The notes beneath the pieces are model-generated. The model was not told the DNA's origin. It was given only the letters and a program-made list of their open reading frames with translations, and made no database searches. Shown here piece after piece: positions 10,642 through 19,061 of a stretch of 64,000 bases of DNA (the stretch's first letter is position 1; each line of letters begins with the position of its first letter). The stretch spans positions 25,891-89,890 of the forward strand of contig JANXBI010000022.1 in assembly GCA_025060675.1 (NCBI GenBank), written 5' to 3'. This stretch comes from Candidatus Caldatribacterium sp. GTDB lineage: Bacteria > Atribacterota > Atribacteria > Atribacterales > Caldatribacteriaceae. Position numbers and translations under genes: made by a program.

Positions 10642-10758
10642 AGGTCCACCTTGACCGTCACGAGAAGGAATCCACCAGAGGAATCAAGAGGGCCTACCCT
10701 CTCTGGTACGGCGAAACGCCAAGAGAGCTTCTCCTCGTCTTCTGCAGAAAAATCAAAC

Positions 10759-10844
10759 TGGTGCGAGAGGCGGGAGTTGAACCCGCACGGGTATTTACCC
10801 ACTGGATCCTAAGTCCAGCGCGTCTGCCGTTCCGCCACTCTCGC
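10759..10844 (-). tRNA. tRNA-Leu (TAG)
   Basis: An 86-base class II tRNA with a long variable arm. Acceptor GCGAGAG/CTCTCGC, anticodon stem CTGGA/TCCAG, loop CTTAGGA with anticodon TAG, discriminator A and encoded CCA. Confidence 0.93.
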
Positions 10845-10856
10845 AGGGCAAAGAAG

Positions 10857-10886
10857 ATTATAGAACCTTCCCATTTTGTCCGTCAA
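10857..10886 (-). promoter_or_regulatory. promoter of tRNA-Leu
   Basis: Minus-strand TTGACG (10881-10886), an 18-base spacer and TATAAT (10857-10862), 12 bases before the tRNA. Both boxes are near consensus. Confidence 0.75.
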
Positions 10887-10905
10887 CTGAAAAGCAATGA
10901 AAACC

Positions 10906-12546
10906 TCACGAGGGAAGGGCTTTCCGACTTTTCATGGCATACATGCCGTTGTCGGCCTGTACAAGGAGGTCTTCAAGGGATGATGGACGTTCCGGGTCAA
11001 AAACCGCAACACCAAAGCTCACCGACATAGCATACGCCTTGTGGAACGTTTGAGTAAGGACCCGGAGTTTTTCCTCAACTCGCTCGAAAATCTTCCAAAC
11101 TTCCCCCTCCGTACATTGCGGTAAAACGAGAACAAACTCATCCCCTCCGAAGCGAAACACGGTGTCTGACTTACGGACAGATTCCTTCAGAACCTGTGCA
11201 ACAACCTTTAAGTAAGCATCTCCCTCAAGATGTCCGAAGGTATCATTAACCATCTTCAGGTGATCCACGTCAACGAAGGCGACAGCCAAGGGGCTCTTCT
11301 TCAAAAGGGCAATGGAAAGTTCTCGTTCAAGAATCTCATACCCAGTACGCTTGTTGTACACCCCAGTGAGGGCATCGACACTCGCAAAATGAGCAAGCCG
11401 TATCTCTCGAATTTTCTCCTCAGTGATATCTTCAGCTGAGGAAAGAATGCCAACCGTCTCCCCCTTCTCGTCGCAGAGCAACGTGTTGTGCCACCGCATG
11501 ATGCGAATCCCATGCCGGGTCTTAATAGGATTCTCGTGGTAAACCTCCTCTTGGGAGCAGCTTTGGGCAAGAAGCTTCAAGAAGTATTCCTTCGTTTCCC
11601 GCTGCACATCCTCGGGGAGAAAGTTCGCAAACCAATCTTTCCCCACAATCGCTTCCCGAGGATATCCCAGGATTTCCACCCCCTTGCGGTTGATCAGCAC
11701 CACTTTTCCGTCCCTATCGAGAACAAGGAAGAGGATTCCCGCGTGTTCAATGTAACTTTGGAACTGCTGGGCTTCCCGAAGGAGGTCAAAAAAGATGGAG
11801 CGATGAGGTGCTTCAAGGGACACTTGAACAACCGCCTTATAGATGAGGTAGAAAGAGAGGAGTTTCAGAAGGTGCCCAATGACATTGGATATTCCGTACA
11901 CACTCACGTAAAAGGTGAAGAAAAGTTCGCTCCCTATGGTGCTCAGTATACTGGCCACAAGGAAGCGAAATACGGAAAAATCGAAGTGTTTCCGAAACTT
12001 CCACAGGATGAGGACACCAAGAGCAAGGATTCCCGAAATGATGTATTCGCTCACTTTCTTGAAGGTTGTGAGACCATACCCCTCAAGATAGCAATCAGGG
12101 AAAATACCCCATACGAAAACAGCAGCAATGCTCAAAGCAGTAAGAAGGGTCAAGGCAAGGAAAACAGGAAGTACCTTCAACCGCGATTGAAGGAAGAAAG
12201 GAGCAACGCATAAGGATACACTCTCCATGTACCGGGCAGCAATCCAAAGCTGCGTGGGCACATTGGCAGTAATCCCTGGAAAAATTTGCATTCCCTTGTA
12301 CGCCAGGGTATGCACAAAATCGAGGAAAGCGACGAAGAGATAGGCTACTCCCAGGAAGGGGAAGTAGCCGCTTTTGACCAAGTGTTTTGAAGAAAAAGCG
12401 ATAACGAAAATGAGCACCGCGACGATAACGGAATAGAGCTCTATGGCGGTATGGAAAAGAAGGAAATTCCATTGGGAAGTGAGAAAAGAAAGGAACAGAA
12501 TACCTCCTGAAGCGATAACCTCAAAAAGAACCTTTTTTTGAACCAT
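10906..12546 (-). CDS. membrane diguanylate cyclase, MASE3-PAS-GGDEF
   Basis: Likely makes the second messenger c-di-GMP. In the 546-residue protein, roughly the first 260 residues form about seven or eight membrane segments with the look of a MASE3 sensor. A PAS domain follows (YIEHAGILFLVLDRDGKVV region), then a GGDEF domain with the intact motif at 467-471. A feedback-inhibition I-site RxxD lies at 458-461. The ATG at 12546 follows GGGGGGAG and sits inside oppF, a 26-base overlap. It is the last gene of the opp run, so peptide supply and c-di-GMP signalling may be linked. Confidence 0.88.
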   Translation of the reverse strand: MVQKKVLFEVIASGGILFLSFLTSQWNFLLFHTAIELYSVIVAVLIFVIAFSSKHLVKSGYFPFLGVAYLFVAFLDFVHTLAYKGMQIFPGITANVPTQLWIAARYMESVSLCVAPFFLQSRLKVLPVFLALTLLTALSIAAVFVWGIFPDCYLEGYGLTTFKKVSEYIISGILALGVLILWKFRKHFDFSVFRFLVASILSTIGSELFFTFYVSVYGISNVIGHLLKLLSFYLIYKAVVQVSLEAPHRSIFFDLLREAQQFQSYIEHAGILFLVLDRDGKVVLINRKGVEILGYPREAIVGKDWFANFLPEDVQRETKEYFLKLLAQSCSQEEVYHENPIKTRHGIRIMRWHNTLLCDEKGETVGILSSAEDITEEKIREIRLAHFASVDALTGVYNKRTGYEILERELSIALLKKSPLAVAFVDVDHLKMVNDTFGHLEGDAYLKVVAQVLKESVRKSDTVFRFGGDEFVLVLPQCTEGEVWKIFERVEEKLRVLTQTFHKAYAMSVSFGVAVFDPERPSSLEDLLVQADNGMYAMKSRKALPS

Positions 12547-13504
12547 CTCTCCCCCCAAAAAGATGGCATCGAACCAGATGCCCTGGTTCCACCACGACCA
12601 TCTCTGGCTCTCTTTCTCGGCACATTCCCCAAGCCTCAGGGCAACGAGGATGGAAAACACATCCCGAAGGGAGATTGATGGGGCTTGGAATCTCTCCGAT
12701 TGAGAGCACCTTTGCAGGCTTCAACCTCTCCTCTTCCTCGGAAACCACAGGAATTGAGGAAAGGAGCATCCTCGTGTAGGGGTGAAGGGGTCTTTCGAAA
12801 AAGACCTGAGCAGGTGCAAGCTCCATGATACGCCCAAGGTACATAATGGCCACCCGGTGGGCAATGTTCCGCATGAGGCTTAAATCGTGGGTAATGAAAA
12901 GATATCCTAAACCTCGTTCCCTCTGGATACGCACAAGGGTATTGATAATTTTCGCCTGAATAGAGACGTCGAGAGCGGAAGTCGGCTCATCAAGGACAAG
13001 AAGAGAAGGTTCGGTGCTGAGTGCCCGGGCAATAGCCACCATCTGCTTTTCTCCCCCACCAAGAGCTCGAGGGTACTTTTCAGCATACTCAGGAGGAAGC
13101 TCTACAGCACGCAGGAGCTCTTCAACCCGTTTTTGGATTGTCTTCCCATCCACGAGGCGATGGACCCGAAGAGGAAGTTCGAGAATCTCTCTCACCGAGC
13201 GTCGGGGATTGAGTGATGATCCAGGATCCTGGAAGACAATCTGCAAGTCCTTCTTGAGGGCAAGAGGACGCCGCGAATGGGGCATGGTGATATCCTGACC
13301 TTTGAAGAGAATCCGACCCCCGGTAGGACGATACATCCCCATAACCATGTACGCCACAGTACTTTTCCCGGAACCCGACTCCCCCACCAATCCAAAGGTC
13401 TCCCCAGGGTGAATGGTAAAACTCACACCGTGCACTGCTTTCACGACTCCTCGGGAAGTGGGGAAAAACTTCTGGAGATTTTCGACGACAAGAAGCTCAT
13501 GCAT
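12521..13504 (-). CDS. oppF: oligopeptide ABC transporter ATP-binding protein OppF/DppF
   Basis: One of two ATPases driving peptide import. The 327-residue protein has Walker A GESGSGKST (41-49), a Q-loop in IVFQDPGSSLNP, Walker B LLVLDEP (168-174), a switch His in ITHDLS and the C-terminal oligo_HPY region with a cysteine pair in the HPRCP segment. The ABC signature at 148-152 reads LGGGE instead of LSGGQ: the serine and glutamine that contact ATP are both changed. The ATG at 13504 lies eight bases inside oppD. Confidence 0.92.
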   Translation of the reverse strand: MHELLVVENLQKFFPTSRGVVKAVHGVSFTIHPGETFGLVGESGSGKSTVAYMVMGMYRPTGGRILFKGQDITMPHSRRPLALKKDLQIVFQDPGSSLNPRRSVREILELPLRVHRLVDGKTIQKRVEELLRAVELPPEYAEKYPRALGGGEKQMVAIARALSTEPSLLVLDEPTSALDVSIQAKIINTLVRIQRERGLGYLFITHDLSLMRNIAHRVAIMYLGRIMELAPAQVFFERPLHPYTRMLLSSIPVVSEEEERLKPAKVLSIGEIPSPINLPSGCVFHPRCPEAWGMCREREPEMVVVEPGHLVRCHLFGGRDGSKKGSF

Positions 13505-14480
13505 TGGGCCTTCCCCCAAAAAGGAAACAGGCAACGTGGTGACTCTCGTCCACCGCAAAGAGTCTTGGTCTTTCTCTGCGACACACCTCCATGACGTAGG
13601 GACAGCGGGGATGGAAGCGACACCCCGTAGGAGGGTCGAAGTAATCGGGAATGCGCCCAGGGATACCTTCAGCAATCCCTTCCCCGGTGAGCTTTGGAAC
13701 ACAAGCCATAAGAGCTCGAGTATAGGGATGGAGAGGTTGAGCAAAGAGTTCTTTTGTCTTCGCCTCCTCTACGATGGTTCCAGCATACATCACGTACACC
13801 CGCTCCGTCCACTCCCTGATGACTCCGAGGGAGTGGGAAATCAAAATCACCGCCATCCGCCGTTCCTCAGCCAGTTGATGGATGAGTCGGAGAATCTGGT
13901 CTTGAATGGTAACATCAAGTGATGTCCCCGGTTCATCGGCAATGAGAAGCTCCTTTGGACAGGCAAGGGCAAGAGCAATGCACACTCGCTGACGCATGCC
14001 TCCAGAAAGTTGCACCGGATAGCTCTCAAGAATGCGCAGGGGATCAGGGAGGACAACGCTCTGCAAAGCCGCAATCGCTCTTTCCCGTAACGAAGTGCGA
14101 TTGACCCTCCCCAGAGTATACCGGATAGCATCCTCAAGTTGCTCCCCTATGGTAAAAACTGGGTTGAGTGCTGCGGTGGGATCTTGGAAAATCATGGAAA
14201 TTCCCGACCGCCGCAGGCGCTCAAGCTCTTGTGGGCGCATGGAGAGCACATCGCGACCCTTGAAGAGAACCCTCCCTCCCCGAACAACACCTGGAGGCTG
14301 CGGCAAAATCCCCATGATGGTCTTCATAGTAGTTGTCTTTCCACACCCTGTCTCCCCTACAAGTCCAACTTTTTCTTGTGGCCGCACTCTGAGAGTTACT
14401 CCGTCAAGGACCTGGAGATATCCCCCATACACACGGAAGTGCACGACGAGATCCTGGACATCAAGGAGCACGTCCTCCAT
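13497..14480 (-). CDS. oppD: oligopeptide ABC transporter ATP-binding protein OppD/DppD
   Basis: Partner ATPase of OppF. The 327-residue protein has Walker A GETGCGKTT (42-50), a Q-loop in MIFQDPTAALNP, a regular LSGGM signature, Walker B LLIADEP, the switch segment ISHSL and the C-terminal oligopeptide-type extension (HPRCP). The signature here is nearly canonical, so the OppD/OppF pair may have one consensus and one degenerate composite site. The ATG at 14480 follows GGAGG by nine bases, and the gene starts one base after the oppC stop. Confidence 0.93.
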   Translation of the reverse strand: MEDVLLDVQDLVVHFRVYGGYLQVLDGVTLRVRPQEKVGLVGETGCGKTTTMKTIMGILPQPPGVVRGGRVLFKGRDVLSMRPQELERLRRSGISMIFQDPTAALNPVFTIGEQLEDAIRYTLGRVNRTSLRERAIAALQSVVLPDPLRILESYPVQLSGGMRQRVCIALALACPKELLIADEPGTSLDVTIQDQILRLIHQLAEERRMAVILISHSLGVIREWTERVYVMYAGTIVEEAKTKELFAQPLHPYTRALMACVPKLTGEGIAEGIPGRIPDYFDPPTGCRFHPRCPYVMEVCRRERPRLFAVDESHHVACFLFGGRPNA

Positions 14481-14481
14481 T

Positions 14482-15336
14482 TTAGGTTTCCTCCAGCGAA
14501 AAGAGGTCTCCAATGCCATCGCCAAGAAGGTTGAATCCGAGAACGATAAGCATAATCGCAAGACCAGGGAAAACAGAAATCCACCAGTATTCAGGAAGGT
14601 ATTTTGCCCCATCAGCAACCATCGTTCCCAAAGCAGGCTTGGGCGGTTGTTCACCTAATCCTACAAAGCTCAGCGCTGCTCCGATGAGAATGACCCAACC
14701 CATATCGAGGGTCATTTTCGTGAGGATAGTGGACACGCAATTGGGGAGTATCTCTCGAAAAAGGATGTGGTACCTACTTGCTCCAATGAGCTCCGCCGAT
14801 TGAACAAAGTACTCATTCCGTAAGGACGTAGCCATCCCATAGACAAGGCGCGTATACCAGGGCCACCACATGACTGATACAGCAATCATAGCGTTGGTGA
14901 GATTGGGCTTGAGGACAGAGGTGATTGCCAAGGCAAGGATAAGGGGAGGGACAGAGAGGAAAATGTCGGTAATGCGCATGATAAGAACGTCAATCCAGGA
15001 TTCCTTGAAATAGCCAGCCAAAAGCCCCAGCGTCACCCCTACCGGGACAACAATGGCCAAAACGACGACACCCATAAGGAGCGAGGATCGAAAGGCGAAA
15101 AAGACACGGCTTAAGACATCTCGACCAAAGATATCCGTTCCAAAAGGGTGCTCAAGAGAAGGAGGGCGATTCGCCTCACCGTAGTTCACGTAAGGACCAG
15201 CATGCTCCGGGTACGGAGCTATCCAGGGGGCAAAAACAGCACAAAACACCACAAAGACGACAATGACAAGCCCAACCACTGAAAGGGGGTTTCGGGAGAA
15301 CTTGTACCACCACCTGCCGAGGCGAGTTCTGCGCAC
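14482..15336 (-). CDS. oppC: oligopeptide ABC transporter permease OppC/DppC
   Basis: Inner-membrane permease of 284 residues with an N-terminal helix, a periplasmic stretch carrying the family segment HPFGTDIFGRDVLSR, and five further membrane helices. The EAA loop that docks the ATPase appears as QSAELIGASRYHILFREILPN, with the conserved glycine. The start is GTG at 15336, preceded by a purine-rich GAGTAGGA, and it lies two bases after the oppB stop. Good match to the DppC/OppC family. Confidence 0.93.
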   Translation of the reverse strand: MRRTRLGRWWYKFSRNPLSVVGLVIVVFVVFCAVFAPWIAPYPEHAGPYVNYGEANRPPSLEHPFGTDIFGRDVLSRVFFAFRSSLLMGVVVLAIVVPVGVTLGLLAGYFKESWIDVLIMRITDIFLSVPPLILALAITSVLKPNLTNAMIAVSVMWWPWYTRLVYGMATSLRNEYFVQSAELIGASRYHILFREILPNCVSTILTKMTLDMGWVILIGAALSFVGLGEQPPKPALGTMVADGAKYLPEYWWISVFPGLAIMLIVLGFNLLGDGIGDLFSLEET

Positions 15337-15338
15337 TC

Positions 15339-16364
15339 CTACTCACCCCTCTCCACTAAGCGAATTCTTGGGTCAAGGTACGCCACAACAATATCAACGA
15401 GGATGTTCACCACGGTAAAGACAATCCCAAGAACCATAACCACGGCAACAATAGCCTCAATATCCTTACGGAGCATAACGTTAATACCGTACCGGGAAAG
15501 CCCTGGCCAATTGAAGAGGAGCTCTACAAGAAAAGCATTGCCAATCAACGAGGCAAAATCAAGTCCAAGGATGGAGACAGTTGGGATAATCGATGGCTTA
15601 AAAAGGTACTTCGATACCACTACTCGCTCAGGAATACCATAGGCTCGTGCAGCTGCAACAAAGTCTTTTCGCGCATTCTCAAGCATACTCGCCCGGGTAA
15701 TTCGCGCTTCCTGGAAAAGCCCCCCTAAGGACAAACTCAAAGCCGGGAGGAAGAGGTGTTTCAAGGCATCAAAAAAAGCCTTCCAGTTCCCAGAAAGGAG
15801 ACTATCAAACGTCACAAGACCAGTGAGACGAGGCGGAGGAGCAATCTCCGGACTCAAGCGACCAATGGTCGGAAAAATTTCGTAGTACATACCAAAAAGG
15901 AGGATAAGGATAATTGCCACAACGAAAGCAGGTGTGGCAATACCAACGTATGCCAGAACCCGAATACTATTATCCACCCAGGTATTGGCGTACCGTGCCG
16001 ATAACACCCCAAGGAGAAGTCCAAAGACCGCCATAAAAAGACCAGCAAAAAGGGCGAGTTCAAGGGTTGCGGGGAGAAATTCTTTAATATCCTCAATAAC
16101 CGGCCGGCGTGTGTAGAGTGACTCTCCGAAATCCCCTTGAAAAACAGACCGAAGCCAGAAAACGTATTGCACGTAAATGGGCTTATCAAGATGGAGCTTT
16201 GCCCGGAGGGCTTCCACCGCCTCCTGTGTGGCCCGCGGGCCCAAAGCCGCTCGGGCAGGATCACCCGGGACGAGACGGGCAATGATAAAAACCACAACAG
16301 AAAGACCGATGAGGACAAAAACAGAATACCCAAGGCGCCGCACCAAGTACCGGGAGAAGTTCAC
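15339..16364 (-). CDS. oppB: oligopeptide ABC transporter permease OppB/DppB
   Basis: Inner-membrane permease of 341 residues starting MNFSRYLVRRLGYSV, a typical DppB opening. A large external loop follows the first helix (with PGDPARAALGP), then five more helices and an EAA loop around AAARAYGIPERVVVSKYLF. The start is GTG at 16364 with a GGTGA site. It is separated from oppA by a strong hairpin that may reduce expression of the membrane and ATPase subunits relative to the binding protein. Confidence 0.93.
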   Translation of the reverse strand: MNFSRYLVRRLGYSVFVLIGLSVVVFIIARLVPGDPARAALGPRATQEAVEALRAKLHLDKPIYVQYVFWLRSVFQGDFGESLYTRRPVIEDIKEFLPATLELALFAGLFMAVFGLLLGVLSARYANTWVDNSIRVLAYVGIATPAFVVAIILILLFGMYYEIFPTIGRLSPEIAPPPRLTGLVTFDSLLSGNWKAFFDALKHLFLPALSLSLGGLFQEARITRASMLENARKDFVAAARAYGIPERVVVSKYLFKPSIIPTVSILGLDFASLIGNAFLVELLFNWPGLSRYGINVMLRKDIEAIVAVVMVLGIVFTVVNILVDIVVAYLDPRIRLVERGE

Positions 16365-16387
16365 CGTTTTTCACCAGCCTCGAAAGG

Positions 16388-16419
16388 ATATGGGAGGCCT
16401 GCTTTCAGGCCTCCCATAT
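16388..16419 (-). terminator. intra-operon hairpin between oppA and oppB
   Basis: A perfect 14-bp stem with a four-base loop sits in the 63-base gap after oppA. Only a short T run follows, so it is more likely a 3' mRNA stabiliser or partial terminator than a full stop. Such hairpins commonly keep binding-protein mRNA in excess. Confidence 0.75.
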
Positions 16420-16427
16420 TATACCCT

Positions 16428-18065
16428 CTACTTTTTCCGAAGCAACTCCTCCCGCTTTTCAGGGTACACCCGAATGTCAGGCATGTAGTGGTTGTAGCCC
16501 ATAACTGGGTTTACCCTTTCGCCTCGTTCCGCTCGTTCGGCCGCAACCCAATCAACGTAGTAGTCTTGGTAAGCGTAGTTCTCTGGCTGGTCGATGAGGA
16601 AAAGGGATGGGCAAAGGTCAACGATGTACTCCTGGATTTTCCGATACTTGGCAAAACGCTCTTCCTTGTCCACTGTAGCGATGGCATCCTCAATCATCCG
16701 GTCAAGCTCTGGATCCTGGAGCCATTCCGTCTGTTCCCAGGTCCCGCACGACGAAGAATGGTACTTTGACTGGAGCATAGAACCAGCTTCGGCATAGTGT
16801 GGTGAAACAAAGATAAGGTACATGTGGGCAGTGGTTTCCGGAGTTGCAACCTCTTCAATAATCTTCATCCATGGGGTCTTGATAACGTTCACCTTGATGC
16901 CAAGCTCCGCGGCATTCGCCTGGATGAGGAGAGCCACTTTCTCCTCGTCAGGGACCTCGGCGCACCAAACAAGGTCTACGGGGTACTCATCGAGCTTATC
17001 GGCGTACTTCGACTTAGCAAGCTCTTCCCGTGCTTTGGCAAGGTCACGTTTGTATTGATACACCTCGGAGTGGTGACCAGGAAGAATGAACGACACTGGC
17101 CCTCGCGCCTGGCGTGCTCCAGGAAAGATTTGATTGGCAATGGCATCGTAATCGATGGCGTACGCCAGAGCCCTCCGGAAATGCACGTCATCGGTTGGGG
17201 GCTTGCGGTTGTGCATCATGCAGAAGAACGTACTCCCTCCAAAGAGCTTAGCCACCTTTATCCCTTCGATTTTACTTGCCGCCTCATAGAACTCTGCAGG
17301 TTGCCGGAAGTCAGAAATCTCAAGTTCCCGCTTCGTGAGGAGCGTTCGAACAGTAGCAGTTTCTGTAGTCCCAATGTACTTGAACTCATCGGGAGCATTG
17401 GGATCAAGAGGCTTCCAATAGTCGGGGAAGCGCACGGCATGGAGGTACTCCTCAAGACGCATTTCCTTCACCATGTATGGTCCAGAACCGGCATCGTGGG
17501 TGAGGAGCCACTTCTTCCCGTAGTCGCCCATCTCACCGTACTCACCAGTTGGCTCGATATGGGCAAGAACCTCATCTTTGTTGAGAATGTACAAACGAAC
17601 CAGAGCATAGAGGAAAGGACCAAAAGGTCTTTTAAGGGTAAAGCGAACGGTATACTCATCGAGAGCTTCGACCTTCTCGACAATAGGCTTGAAGATGTAA
17701 CTGTACCCTTGACCAATGGCAAGGAGACGCTCCATACTAAAGACAACGTCTTCAGCTTTGAGTTCCTCACCGTTGTGGAACTTCACACCCTTCCGGAGGT
17801 AGAAGGTGTAGGTGAGGCCATCCCCAGAGACCTCCCACGATTCTGCAAGGTGGGGGACAACCTCCCCATCGTAAGTGGGAAAAACGAGGGTATCGTAGAG
17901 GTTGGCAACTGATACAGAGCTTGAGAAATCAGCTGCTATCGCTGGGTCAATGTACGTCGGCCAAGCCTCGGTGAAGCGAACGATTTTCGTTGCTTCAGCC
18001 CACCCTGCACAGGCCCAAAACAAAATGCAAACCACAAGAACAGTTGAAACGACGAGCTTTTTCAT
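16428..18065 (-). CDS. oppA: peptide ABC transporter substrate-binding protein
   Basis: Extracytoplasmic solute receptor of SBP family 5 (DppA/OppA). The 545-residue protein begins with a Lys-Lys and hydrophobic signal peptide ending near AGWAEA. A cysteine lies in the signal, but the context (FWAC) is not a good lipobox, so type I cleavage is more likely than a lipoprotein. Family landmarks include HLAESWEVSGDGLTYTF, FHNGEELKAEDVVFSMER and DDVHFRRALAYAIDYD. Specificity cannot be read from sequence; the neighbouring aminopeptidases favour peptides. The ATG at 18065 has a GGAGGGAG-type site. Confidence 0.93.
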   Translation of the reverse strand: MKKLVVSTVLVVCILFWACAGWAEATKIVRFTEAWPTYIDPAIAADFSSSVSVANLYDTLVFPTYDGEVVPHLAESWEVSGDGLTYTFYLRKGVKFHNGEELKAEDVVFSMERLLAIGQGYSYIFKPIVEKVEALDEYTVRFTLKRPFGPFLYALVRLYILNKDEVLAHIEPTGEYGEMGDYGKKWLLTHDAGSGPYMVKEMRLEEYLHAVRFPDYWKPLDPNAPDEFKYIGTTETATVRTLLTKRELEISDFRQPAEFYEAASKIEGIKVAKLFGGSTFFCMMHNRKPPTDDVHFRRALAYAIDYDAIANQIFPGARQARGPVSFILPGHHSEVYQYKRDLAKAREELAKSKYADKLDEYPVDLVWCAEVPDEEKVALLIQANAAELGIKVNVIKTPWMKIIEEVATPETTAHMYLIFVSPHYAEAGSMLQSKYHSSSCGTWEQTEWLQDPELDRMIEDAIATVDKEERFAKYRKIQEYIVDLCPSLFLIDQPENYAYQDYYVDWVAAERAERGERVNPVMGYNHYMPDIRVYPEKREELLRKK

Positions 18066-18077
18066 ACTCCTCCCTCC

Positions 18078-19049
18078 TCAGATTGTGAAAACACCCTTGT
18101 CCATAACCACCCGGCCATCGACCGTAACCGTGGGATTCAGAATAATACCGTCGTTGTGGGTTTTCGCATCAATCGTTCCACCCATATCCAGGTTCATCCC
18201 CAGGGCGATATGCACGGTCCGGAAAGCCTTTTCATCCTCAAGGATGTTTCCCGTAATTCGTGCTTTCTCATTCGTCCCAATACCAAGCTCTCCCACAAAA
18301 TACGCGTGGGGATCCCCAAGGCTTTCAAGGAAACGGGTAAGCTCCTGAGCTTCTCTTCCTCCCTCAATCTTCACCACCTTTCCCTTCTGGATTTCCAAAC
18401 GAATGGGTTCCGTAAGTACCCCAATAGGGGACATGGAACCATCAATCACCGCCACCCCTTCTACAGAATCCTCAAGAGGAGCAATGTAAGCCTCTCCAGC
18501 GGGGAGATTCCCCCATCGACCCTTCTCGCGGTAGAGACCATCATCTGGTGGGATACCAGGTTTCCGACCCCTTATGCTCATACGCAAATTCGTCCCTCGC
18601 TCAGTGGTAATGGTAACCTCGTTCCCCTCTTCAAGAATCCGCGTTACCTTCCAGCTGAGTTCGGAAACCTTGTGGTAATCAGCAGTCATCGCTCCAACAG
18701 TCATCATCTCCTCGGTAATACCAGGCATGCTTGCAACGCGAGCGCCTCTTTCGGTTGCAGCCATTCGGGCTTTCGTATGGGTAAGGCTCATAGTTGTCAC
18801 AAGAAGAGCAACGTCGCAAGAGCAAAGCGCCGCTTTCACTTCTTCCGGAGGCTCTTCAGCGTGGTGTGACCGGGGAGTCATAACAATCATCGTCCCGTCA
18901 ACTCCAAGGGCATGAAGCGCAAGGAAAAAACTCTCCGCAATGTGAAGTTTCCCCGTATCAGTCACTATAAGAACTCGTTCCCCAGCTTGAACCCCCATGC
19001 AGTCCCGGACAGCAATCATCGCCCCTTTCATGAGCGGTGCAAGACGCAT
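18078..19049 (-). CDS. M29-like aminopeptidase (AmpS/aminopeptidase T family), copy 2
   Basis: Cytoplasmic metallo-exopeptidase-like protein of 323 residues, related to leucyl aminopeptidase T (COG2309). Landmarks are an N-terminal nucleotide-binding-like domain (ERVLIVTDTG), a segment EGVAVIDGSM, GGREAQELTRFLES, and a C-terminal GELGIGTNEKARITGNILEDEK followed by IALG. The metal-binding His/Glu set seems only partly conserved compared with Thermus aminopeptidase T, so substrates are uncertain. It lies 12 bases before oppA and 12 after its paralogue, in one transcript. Confidence 0.8.
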   Translation of the reverse strand: MRLAPLMKGAMIAVRDCMGVQAGERVLIVTDTGKLHIAESFFLALHALGVDGTMIVMTPRSHHAEEPPEEVKAALCSCDVALLVTTMSLTHTKARMAATERGARVASMPGITEEMMTVGAMTADYHKVSELSWKVTRILEEGNEVTITTERGTNLRMSIRGRKPGIPPDDGLYREKGRWGNLPAGEAYIAPLEDSVEGVAVIDGSMSPIGVLTEPIRLEIQKGKVVKIEGGREAQELTRFLESLGDPHAYFVGELGIGTNEKARITGNILEDEKAFRTVHIALGMNLDMGGTIDAKTHNDGIILNPTVTVDGRVVMDKGVFTI

Positions 19050-19061
19050 AACACCACCTCC

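Noticed and set aside
16824..17912. Long plus-strand open frame opposite oppA
   Set aside because: It mirrors the codon pattern of oppA, lacks motifs and start signals, and would overlap the whole receptor gene.
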